Positions 27,996 to 34,985 of a DNA stretch of 64,000 bases are shown here, one piece after another. The first letter of the stretch is position 1. Each line of letters begins with the position of its first letter. Origin of the DNA: Treponema sp. UBA6367 (GTDB lineage: Bacteria; Spirochaetota; Spirochaetia; Treponematales; Treponemataceae); NCBI GenBank assembly GCA_002437725.1, contig DJRF01000019.1, positions 108,258 to 172,257 on the forward strand, written 5' to 3'. Position numbers and translations under genes: made by a program. The notes beneath the pieces were generated by a model. That model did no database searches and had not been told where the DNA came from. It worked only from the letters and a program-made list of their open reading frames with translations.

Positions 27996-29159
27996 ATGAA
28001 AAAAATCACGTTTTTGACCGGACACAACTGGAAGTCCAACCGTTTGGGAGGTTTCCACAAATTCGCGCAGGAAGCGCTCGACCAGGGAATTGAAGTTGTT
28101 TTTTTCAGTTTTCCGAGGCCTTATTATTCGTACTTTCAGCATCAGGAGCTCTACAACAAAAAATCCATAAAGGAACTGCAAAAGGGGCTTATCTACCACG
28201 AAAATAAAGCAACGCTCACGAATGTTACTCTTTCAACCTTAAAGCTCCCTAATTTTTTCAACAAGTTTTTTCCAGATTCCTTGATGAACGCTTTTGAACG
28301 CTTTTCTTTTTCTTCTTTTAAGAAATTTGCAAAAAAGTGGCTTTGCGGTACGGATGTTTTTGTTTTTGAAAGCTGCGACGGAATGATTTTTCTAAAAAAA
28401 CTGAAAAAAATGTTTCCAGAGGCAAAATTCGTCTACCGTCCAAGCGACCCCTTGATGTACGACGGCTGCCTTTCCCGCTATCAAAAGAACGAAACTCAGA
28501 TGATTTTGGGCGCAGACTTGAACATCATCGTAAATCAGGAAGGCTTGGACCTTTACAAGCGAAAAATTGACGGTTTTGAAGAAAAAGCTAGATACATGCT
28601 CCTTTCAAACGGTGTTGACATAGAAAGCTACCAAAAAATATATCCAAAGCCGGCTCTTTTGAACAAGCCTAACACGTTTTTGTACGTCGGCGCATGGGAA
28701 GTTGAATGGAATCTTTTGTTCAAGGCGTGCGACTGTAACAAAAATTTTAATTACATTGTTGTGTGTCCTAATTTTCCTGACGAAAGCGTTTTGCAAAAGG
28801 TAAAATCGTTTGAAAATCTTTTTTATGTTCCCGGAATAAAGCCTCAGGAAGTTCCCGCCTGGATTACAAATTGCGATGTTGTTATGGTTCCCTACGTTAC
28901 GGATTTTTACAAAAACCGGCCTTTGGGAATTACCGCAAAATATTATCAGGCGATGGCGGCTCAAAAACCGATTGTTGCCTACTGCGACACGCCAAAATTA
29001 TCCGATGCTGGAATTAGCGTGACCTACACTTACGAAGATTTTATTGCAGAATGTCAAAAAGCAATTGCGGTTGGCAAAAAGTTGTACACATTTGACTTAA
29101 AAGACCGGCAGTGGTCTAAAATCACGGCTAAATTTATAGAATTATTGCAGAATTTGTGA
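27996..29159 (+). CDS. Glycosyltransferase (GT-B fold, GT4-like)
   Basis: A 387-aa cytoplasmic GT-B transferase. The N terminus has the TGHNWKSNRLGGFHKFAQEA acceptor-side start; the middle has VYRPSDPLMYDG; the C terminus has VPGIKPQEVPAWITNCDVVM and GITAKYYQAMAAQKPIVAY, the nucleotide-sugar-binding E/Q-containing loop. Sugar and linkage cannot be assigned. Because it is coupled to ugd, a glucuronate-derived donor is a reasonable guess. The ATG at 27996 is chosen as it directly follows the ugd stop and begins the Rossmann fold. Confidence 0.82.
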   Translation: MKKITFLTGHNWKSNRLGGFHKFAQEALDQGIEVVFFSFPRPYYSYFQHQELYNKKSIKELQKGLIYHENKATLTNVTLSTLKLPNFFNKFFPDSLMNAFERFSFSSFKKFAKKWLCGTDVFVFESCDGMIFLKKLKKMFPEAKFVYRPSDPLMYDGCLSRYQKNETQMILGADLNIIVNQEGLDLYKRKIDGFEEKARYMLLSNGVDIESYQKIYPKPALLNKPNTFLYVGAWEVEWNLLFKACDCNKNFNYIVVCPNFPDESVLQKVKSFENLFYVPGIKPQEVPAWITNCDVVMVPYVTDFYKNRPLGITAKYYQAMAAQKPIVAYCDTPKLSDAGISVTYTYEDFIAECQKAIAVGKKLYTFDLKDRQWSKITAKFIELLQNL

Positions 29160-29174
29160 TAAAATTTTATAACT

Positions 29175-29377
29175 TGCTTGAAATTCGAGTTTTAAAAAAA
29201 TGAACAAAAGCGTAAGCGAATTTACAATTTGTGAAGATTTTGTGCGATAAGAACCATTAAGGTTGCATAGCAACCCCAGCCAATTCAAACGAAGTGCGAG
29301 CACAACCATCTGCAACAAATTGGAAAGTCGCTGAAAGCGTTTTTTTCACAATTTACAAAAAACTTGAAATTCGGGCT
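29175..29377 (-). mobile_element. MITE-like element, copy B (inverted)
   Basis: A 203-bp copy in the opposite orientation to copy A. Its ends are TGCTTGAAATTCGAGTTTT and, from the right, AGCCCGAATTTCAAGTTTT. It shares the full core, including GATTTTGTGCGATAAGAAC and CGAAGTGCGAGC. It ends 18 nt before the wecE start. Confidence 0.8.
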
Positions 29378-29395
29378 AATTTACAAGGACAGTTT

Positions 29396-30529
29396 ATGAT
29401 TCCATTTAACATTCCTCCCGTAACCGGAAATGAACTTAAATATATTCAGCAGGCTATAGAAAATCACAAGATTTGTGGCGACGGCTCGTTTACAAAAAAA
29501 TGCACTCAGTATTTTGAAAATTCGCTTCAGAGAAAATTCCTTTTAACAACTTCCTGCACTTCCGCCTTGGAAATGGCGGCTCTCCTTTGCAATATAAATC
29601 CCGGCGATGAAGTTATCTTGCCTTCGTTTACGTTCTGTTCCACTGCCGATGCCTTTGTTCAGCGCGGCGCAAAGCTGGTTTTTGTTGATGTGAGGCGCGA
29701 CACAATGAACATCGACGAAAACAAGATTGAACAGGCGATTACAGAAAAAACAAAGGTTATTGTTCCCGTGCATTATGCCGGCGTTGCCTGCGAAATGGAC
29801 AAAATCATGCAGATTGCAAAAAAGCACAATCTAAAAGTGGTGGAAGATGCCGCCCAGGCAGTCTGCTCGTTCTACAAAGGCAAGCCTCTTGGAACAATCG
29901 GCGACTACGGCTGTTTTTCTTTTCACGAAACAAAGAACCTTTCCATGGGCGAGGGGGGGGGTATATCAATAAACACGAATTTAGAAGATTACGAAAAAGC
30001 CGAAATCATCAGGGAAAAGGGTACCGACCGTTCAAAATTTATCCGCGGTCAAATAGACAAATACACTTGGCGTGATTACGGCTCTAGTTATCTTCCAAGC
30101 GACTTGAACGCCGCATACCTTTATGCGCAGCTTGAAGACTGTCAAAAGATTCAGGAAAATCGCCTTTCAATTTGGAAAAAGTATTTTGAATCATTTGAAA
30201 ACCTTGCGCAGCAGAAAAAAATTGCGCTTCCTTTTGTTCCAAAAGACTGCATTCACAACGCGCATATGTTCTATTTTATTACAAAGTCTTTGGAAGAACG
30301 CACAGAACTGATTTCTTACCTAAAGCAAAACGAAGTTCAGGCTGTTTTCCATTATATTCCGCTTCATTCTTCCCCGGCAGGAATAAAATTTGGCCGTTTC
30401 GATTCAAAAGATGAGATTACAACGGAATACAGTTTGCGTTTGGTAAGACTTCCTCTTTTTTATGGACTTTCAGAAGGTGAGCAAAATAAAGTTATTCACT
30501 GCGTCCAGAATTTTTATGCGCAAAGGTAA
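29396..30529 (+). CDS. wecE: dTDP-4-amino-4,6-dideoxygalactose transaminase
   Basis: A 377-aa PLP enzyme of the DegT/DnrJ/EryC1 family, very close to E. coli WecE/RffA along its length (MIPFNIPPVTGNELKYI, GDEVILPSFTF, VDVRRDTMNID, VIVPVHYAGVACEMDKIM, IREKGTDRS, YTWRDYGSSYLPSDLNAAY). The PLP lysine is in SFHETKN near residue 181. It aminates dTDP-4-keto-6-deoxyglucose to dTDP-Fuc4N. Just after the active-site lysine the gene contains nine consecutive G, so it may switch on and off by slippage. The upstream rml genes are not in the window. AAGGA precedes the ATG. Confidence 0.92.
   Translation: MIPFNIPPVTGNELKYIQQAIENHKICGDGSFTKKCTQYFENSLQRKFLLTTSCTSALEMAALLCNINPGDEVILPSFTFCSTADAFVQRGAKLVFVDVRRDTMNIDENKIEQAITEKTKVIVPVHYAGVACEMDKIMQIAKKHNLKVVEDAAQAVCSFYKGKPLGTIGDYGCFSFHETKNLSMGEGGGISINTNLEDYEKAEIIREKGTDRSKFIRGQIDKYTWRDYGSSYLPSDLNAAYLYAQLEDCQKIQENRLSIWKKYFESFENLAQQKKIALPFVPKDCIHNAHMFYFITKSLEERTELISYLKQNEVQAVFHYIPLHSSPAGIKFGRFDSKDEITTEYSLRLVRLPLFYGLSEGEQNKVIHCVQNFYAQR
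29953..29961 (+). repeat. Nine-G tract inside wecE
   Basis: Nine G encode part of Glu-Gly-Gly-Gly near residue 186. With nine the frame is open. Loss of one G gives GTA TAT CAA TAA within four codons; gain of one leads to TGA about 40 codons later. It is a candidate phase-variation switch. Confidence 0.75.
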
Positions 30530-30532
30530 ATT

Positions 30533-31450
30533 ATGAAAGAGATAAGTGTTGTAATTCCAGTTTATAATAGCCAGGAATGTGTTCAGGAAATTTCAAGGCA
30601 GATTGCTGACGCTCTAAAAGATTTTGACTACGAGCAGATTATGGTCAACGACTGCTCAAAAGATTCCAGCTGGGAAGAAATCAAAAAAGTCTGCCAATCG
30701 AATAAAAACGTGATTGGAATAAGTCTTAGAAAAAATGCAGGGCAGGACAGCGCGATTCTTGCCGGCCTGAACTACGCTAAAGGGAATTTTGTTGTAATTA
30801 TGGACGACGATTTGCAACATTCCCCTTACGATATTTTAAAGCTTTACGACGAGGCGAAAAAGGGCTTTGATGTTTGCTATGCGAATTTTGAGCACAAAAA
30901 GCAGAAGCTTTGGAAAAACCTTGGCAGCTGGTTCAACGGAAAAATAAGTGAAATTTCAATCGGCAAGCCAAAGGAAATTTATCTTTCGCCTTTCAAGATT
31001 CTTTCAAAAGGCGTTGTTCAGGAAATTGTAAAGTTCAACAATCTTTTTCCGTATATCGATGGTCTTATTTTTCAGGTTACAAAAAATATTACGCAGATAA
31101 ACATTGAGCATCACAAAAGAGAGCTTGGAAAAAGCAATTACAACCTTGTAAAGTCCATAAAAGTCTTTTTGAGGATGCTTTTCGGCTTTTCCACAATGCC
31201 GCTGAATATTTCCACGTATTTTGGCTTTGTTTCCGCATTTGCAGGCTTTGTGCTTGCTATTGTTTATCTGGTTCAGTATTTTACTGGAAAAGTCGAAGTT
31301 CAAGGCTGGACAACTCTTGTTATCTTGCTGCTGCTTTTAGGCGGATTAATCCTTGTAAGCTTGGGAATTATTGGCAAATATCTTGGGCAGATTTATCTTA
31401 CCGTGAACGGCCAGCCAAAATTCCTTGTGAAAGAAACAGAAAATGAATAA
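30533..31450 (+). CDS. Undecaprenyl-phosphate sugar transferase (GtrB/ArnC-like GT2)
   Basis: A 305-aa membrane-anchored GT2. Residues 1-225 are a GT-A domain (SVVIPVYNSQECV, VNDCSKDSSW, LRKNAGQDSAILAGL, DDDLQHSPYD with the metal-binding DXD). Two membrane helices follow (about 232-255 and 268-293). This is the layout of GtrB, ArnC and DPM synthases, which load a sugar on polyprenyl phosphate at the cytoplasmic face. Given wecE three bases upstream, dTDP-Fuc4N is a plausible donor. Two SMR genes follow with overlap. Confidence 0.88.
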   Translation: MKEISVVIPVYNSQECVQEISRQIADALKDFDYEQIMVNDCSKDSSWEEIKKVCQSNKNVIGISLRKNAGQDSAILAGLNYAKGNFVVIMDDDLQHSPYDILKLYDEAKKGFDVCYANFEHKKQKLWKNLGSWFNGKISEISIGKPKEIYLSPFKILSKGVVQEIVKFNNLFPYIDGLIFQVTKNITQINIEHHKRELGKSNYNLVKSIKVFLRMLFGFSTMPLNISTYFGFVSAFAGFVLAIVYLVQYFTGKVEVQGWTTLVILLLLLGGLILVSLGIIGKYLGQIYLTVNGQPKFLVKETENE

Positions 31451-31829
31451 AATTCTTCCATATATATTCATGCATTTGGGCTTCCTCTTGTACAGCTTTT
31501 ACACTGTTTTAGGAAAAGTCGCTTCGTCTTATGAATTTCTTTCGCTGAAATTTTGTGCATTTTACTGCGTTCTGATTTTGATTCTTTTTGTATACGCGCT
31601 TTTGTGGCAGCAGGTTCTAAAAAAGATTCCCTTGTCGGTGGCTACGGCGAACAAGGCTATTACCATTATTTGGGGAATGATTTGGAGCTTTTTGTTCTTT
31701 GGCGAAAATATAACTGCGAAAAAACTTGTTGGCGCGGCAATAATAATTTTGGGAATTACGCTTTTGTCGCTTGAAGAGAAAATAAATTTCAAGCTTAAAA
31801 GCATGAGGCAAAATAAAAATGAGCAATAA
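31443..31829 (+). CDS. SMR/EamA-type small membrane protein, ArnE-like
   Basis: A 128-aa protein with four hydrophobic helices of the small multidrug resistance superfamily, including AITIIWGMIWSFLFFGENIT and AIIILGITLLS. Paired with the next gene it resembles the ArnE-ArnF heterodimer that flips undecaprenyl-phosphate-aminoarabinose. It overlaps the GT2 gene by 8 nt and the next gene by 11 nt, so the three are translated together. The assignment as a polyprenyl-sugar flippase rests on context. Confidence 0.78.
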   Translation: MNKILPYIFMHLGFLLYSFYTVLGKVASSYEFLSLKFCAFYCVLILILFVYALLWQQVLKKIPLSVATANKAITIIWGMIWSFLFFGENITAKKLVGAAIIILGITLLSLEEKINFKLKSMRQNKNEQ

Positions 31830-32160
31830 TTTTTTCAGTCTGTTTTTGCTTTTGTCGGTTTTTATTTCGGCAGTTTCTCAAATCCTTTTAAAAAGCTCCG
31901 CAACGGAAAGCCATTCTTCATTTTTACGCGAATACCTTAATTTTAAAGTGATTTTTGCGTACTTTTTGTTTTTTCTTGCGGTTTTTATAGATTTGTTTGC
32001 TTTAAAATACGTTCCTGCAAGCTTTGTTCCCGTAATCGAAACTTCAAGCTACATCTTTGTAGTCGTTTTGAGCAGAATAATCTTCAAGGAAAAAATAAAC
32101 TTGGTTCAGGGAATCGCAATGCTTTTGGTGATTCTGGGAATTTTTGTGTATATAATTTGA
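31819..32160 (+). CDS. SMR/EamA-type small membrane protein, ArnF-like
   Basis: A 113-aa four-helix protein; VPASFVPVIETSSYIFVVV and IIFKEKINLVQGIAMLLVI match SMR-type half-transporters. With its overlapping partner it would form a heterodimer moving a polyprenyl-linked sugar to the periplasmic side. A hairpin terminator follows immediately. Confidence 0.78.
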   Translation: MSNNFFSLFLLLSVFISAVSQILLKSSATESHSSFLREYLNFKVIFAYFLFFLAVFIDLFALKYVPASFVPVIETSSYIFVVVLSRIIFKEKINLVQGIAMLLVILGIFVYII

Positions 32161-32164
32161 AATC

Positions 32165-32184
32165 TGTTTTGCAAACAGTTTTTC
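32165..32184 (+). terminator. Intrinsic terminator after the SMR pair
   Basis: CTGTTT / AAACAG stem with a TGC loop and five T, starting 4 nt after the stop codon. The stem is AT-rich, so termination may be partial. Confidence 0.6.
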
Positions 32185-32252
32185 AATGCTGACAAAGCTT
32201 AAGATTTTACTTATAATTTAAACATAAGTTTTTCTATATGGAGGTAATAAAT

Positions 32253-32465
32253 ATGAGTGATATTGCATTTTCAACATTGACGCAGCAGATAAAAAATTGT
32301 ACCTATGATGAAAAAATATCCCTTCTGTCATTTATTGCAGATTTATTGAAGAATAATCCTAAAGTAGAAAAAAAAGCCAAACGAAAACTTGGAGAGTTCA
32401 AAGGGAAAATTTTTATGTCAGAAGATTTTGACGAAACTCCAGAATGTTTTAAGGACTATGTCTGA
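32253..32465 (+). CDS. VapB-like antitoxin (DUF2281 type)
   Basis: A 70-aa protein. The N-terminal half is a helix-rich segment; the C-terminal half has LGEFKGKIFMSEDFDETPE and ends FKDYV, the signature of DUF2281 antitoxins. I use the ATG at 32253, 8 nt after GGAGG; an ATG at 32238 would lie before the Shine-Dalgarno. Its stop overlaps the toxin start (TGATG). It is expected to bind and neutralise the PIN toxin and repress the operon. Confidence 0.8.
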   Translation: MSDIAFSTLTQQIKNCTYDEKISLLSFIADLLKNNPKVEKKAKRKLGEFKGKIFMSEDFDETPECFKDYV

Positions 32466-32845
32466 TGTATTTAATCGATACTAATATTTTGTTGTTCAGT
32501 CTTGATTGCACAGAAAAATTGTCTTCAAAAGTAAAACATATATTACAAACAGAAGAAACTATTTTTATAAGCATGGCTTCTTTTTGGGAAATTGAAATAA
32601 AAAGAAATTTAGGGAAACTTAAAATACCTTTTACGCCAAAGGAACTTATGGATTATTGCATAGAACAGGATTACTCTGTTTTGAATATTAATATCGAGCA
32701 TATTTCACAATTAAAAGAATTGCCTAAAATTCATAATGATCCATTTGACAGGTTGATAATATGCCAGGCAATTTCAGAAAATTTAACCTTATTGACTGCT
32801 GATTCAATAATTTCTCAATATCCAGTAGCAACTGTTTGGAAATAG
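32465..32845 (+). CDS. PIN-domain toxin (VapC type)
   Basis: A 126-aa PIN ribonuclease with the acidic residues of the active site: Asp5 in LIDTNILL, Glu in ASFWEIEIK, the aspartates of DPFDRLIICQA, and Asp in TADSIIS. VapC-type toxins cleave tRNA or rRNA when freed from antitoxin. The pair is a complete type II module inserted between the flippase genes and the GT-C gene of the glycan operon. The next gene starts 19 nt after its stop. Confidence 0.88.
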   Translation: MYLIDTNILLFSLDCTEKLSSKVKHILQTEETIFISMASFWEIEIKRNLGKLKIPFTPKELMDYCIEQDYSVLNINIEHISQLKELPKIHNDPFDRLIICQAISENLTLLTADSIISQYPVATVWK

Positions 32846-32864
32846 ATTTTCACGCGAGGGTAAT

Positions 32865-34703
32865 ATGGAAACTTTAGAAAAAAAATATTTTTCAAAAAAA
32901 ACTACAATCACACTTTTGGCAATTTCAATTGCTGCGATTGTGCTTTCGAGCATTCTGATTCTTTTTTCGAATCAATTTTATGGTTTGATTTACGAAATTC
33001 TTTCAAAAAAAGTTTTTCACCGTGAATTTGATTTTGAAAAATGGCTTCCGTCGATTGAATCGTTCTTTTTAGCTCCGATTTTTGTTGTACTCGTAGTGAA
33101 CGCTCTTATTTTTGTAAAATATTCCGATAGGTCAAAAACTATTCTTCTTTCAGTTTTATTTGCGGATTTGATGGTGATGATTTTGTACACAAACTATGCC
33201 GCAACCGACTTTTTTGTTGATTCAGATTTGGCTTCAGAGATTCTGCTCGGAAAAGAATGTGTAAAGGAAAAAACTCTCTGGCCAAAAGGCTGGTACTATT
33301 CCACAGAATTCCGCTTTATAAATACGCAGTTTTTCTCGGCGCTGGGCTTTTTGTTCACCAATAATTTTAACGCCGTAAAAACAATTCAGACTTTGTTCTG
33401 CGTTCCGTGCCTGTTCTTTGCAATGTGGTTCCTTCTGAATCAGATTTCAATAAAGAAATTCTGGCTCAAGTTTTTAACCTGCATCTTAACAGTAATTCCT
33501 TGGTCCTGGATTGTTTGGCACGTAAGCGCCGGCGAAAACTACTACATTCCGCACGCGGTTTTCAGCTTGATTTACGTTTCACTGTTCATAAAAGTTACGC
33601 AGAACAGCGAGCTTAAGCACAAAAAGTTTTTTACAGCCTTCTTTTTTGTTTGGGCTTTTTTGAGCGGACTTTCGAGCATCCGCTACATAATAATTTTTGT
33701 TCTTCCGCTTACGTTCGCAATCTTGTGGATTGAAGGACGCGACAAAAATTCCAATGCGAAAATCACCGATTTTAAGAATTTTTGGATTAAAAATCAGAAT
33801 GTGTTTTTAAGTGTTTCAGGCTTGATTCTTAGCGGAGTCGGCTACGTTTTCAATAATCTGATTTTTCAAAAGATATTTACGTTCCACCAGTGGAATTCAA
33901 TGAATTTCAACAAGTTCGGTGAAACTACCTTAAGCGACATTTTGCTTGGTCTTTTGGAAACATTTGGATTCAAGCAGGAAGTTGCGGTTCTTACTCCGAG
34001 CGGCGTAATAAACTGCCTTGTTTATGCGGCTATTTTTCTGTTTGTTTTGTATTTGTTTCTTGCATTAAAAAGAGATTTGCCAAAATCAAACAGAATTGTG
34101 ATGGTTTTCTTTGTTTCGGCTTTTCTGTTCAATACGTTCCTTCACCTGAACGTGGACTACATAAACAGATATTACTATCCGATTATAATTTACGTTATGC
34201 CTTGCATTGCAATCATTGTAGAAAACAGCCAGCTTTCTGCCTTGCGAAAGTGGACTTTGGCGGTTGTTTGGTCTATTGTGCTTGTTACATCGTCTTTTTC
34301 AATAATGCAGCATCTTTTTAGCACCGACGCAAACAAAAAACGCCATGCTTCAATCGAGTTTATCCAGGAAAAAGGCTATGAATTTGGCTATGCAACGTTC
34401 TGGAATTCGACGGTTGCGACCTATCTTACCGATGGCGACCTAAAAATTGGAAATTTAACCTGCGACCGCAAGACTGGTAAAGTCATAATCACACCGAAGT
34501 TTGACTTTACAAAGTGGCTTGCTCCAAAGGACTGGTACACAAACGACTACGGCAACAAACCGGTTTTCCTTTTGGTAGAACAAGTTGAATACGAAAACAC
34601 AAAGGATTACAAGGTCTACTCAAACGGAAAACTTGTTTACGAAGACGAATTTTATAAAATCTATGAATATCCAAGCCACGAAGATTTTAAAAAGGCGTTT
34701 TAA
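32865..34703 (+). CDS. GT-C membrane glycosyltransferase
   Basis: A 612-aa protein with about 11-12 hydrophobic helices and a periplasmic C-terminal domain (about 495-612). The first large loop carries DSD at residues 119-121, the acidic motif of polyprenyl-phosphate-sugar-dependent GT-C enzymes. It is the likely last step of the pathway, moving the sugar from undecaprenyl phosphate to an acceptor at the outer face of the inner membrane, comparable to ArnT or the serotype-specific Gtr transferases. Acceptor unknown. GAGGG precedes the start. Confidence 0.78.
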   Translation: METLEKKYFSKKTTITLLAISIAAIVLSSILILFSNQFYGLIYEILSKKVFHREFDFEKWLPSIESFFLAPIFVVLVVNALIFVKYSDRSKTILLSVLFADLMVMILYTNYAATDFFVDSDLASEILLGKECVKEKTLWPKGWYYSTEFRFINTQFFSALGFLFTNNFNAVKTIQTLFCVPCLFFAMWFLLNQISIKKFWLKFLTCILTVIPWSWIVWHVSAGENYYIPHAVFSLIYVSLFIKVTQNSELKHKKFFTAFFFVWAFLSGLSSIRYIIIFVLPLTFAILWIEGRDKNSNAKITDFKNFWIKNQNVFLSVSGLILSGVGYVFNNLIFQKIFTFHQWNSMNFNKFGETTLSDILLGLLETFGFKQEVAVLTPSGVINCLVYAAIFLFVLYLFLALKRDLPKSNRIVMVFFVSAFLFNTFLHLNVDYINRYYYPIIIYVMPCIAIIVENSQLSALRKWTLAVVWSIVLVTSSFSIMQHLFSTDANKKRHASIEFIQEKGYEFGYATFWNSTVATYLTDGDLKIGNLTCDRKTGKVIITPKFDFTKWLAPKDWYTNDYGNKPVFLLVEQVEYENTKDYKVYSNGKLVYEDEFYKIYEYPSHEDFKKAF

Positions 34704-34708
34704 TTATT

Positions 34709-34917
34709 AGTTCAAATTTTAAACTTTTATAATTGTGAAAAACGCTTTCAGCGAATTTCCAATTTGTTCAGATGGTTGTGCTCGCGCTTCGTTTGGGCTG
34801 TTTTTGGTTGCTATGCAATGGTTGCGGTGCGACCTTAATTGTTCTTATCGCACAAAATCTTCACAAATTGAAAATTTGCTTACGCTTTTGTTCAGCATCT
34901 TAAAAACTTTGGATATA
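34709..34917 (+). mobile_element. MITE-like element, copy C
   Basis: About 209 bp, same orientation as copy A. The left end is AGTTCAAATTTTAAACTTTT; the right end is degraded. It shares CGCTTTCAGCGAATTT, CTCGCGCTTCGTTTGGG and TTCTTATCGCACAAAATCTT. Relative to A and B it has an extra ~12 bp (a second GGTTGC...GCGACC unit), also present in copy D. Confidence 0.75.
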
Positions 34918-34950
34918 ATCGTCTTGTTGCAATTATAACGCACTAATCGC

Positions 34951-34979
34951 TTGCCCTTTTTGTATGCTTATTTTATAGT
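34951..34979 (+). promoter_or_regulatory. Predicted leaderless promoter of YidC-phosphotransferase 1
   Basis: TTGCCC (34951-34956), 17 bp and TATAGT (34974-34979), 6 nt before the ATG at 34986. Unlike the two paralogues the spacer has no homopolymeric C tract. Confidence 0.6.
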
Positions 34980-34985
34980 ATTTAA

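Noticed and set aside
34735..34938. Short open frame within MITE copy C
   Set aside because: The same sequence in other copies of the repeat carries different frames and stops, so it is not a conserved coding region.
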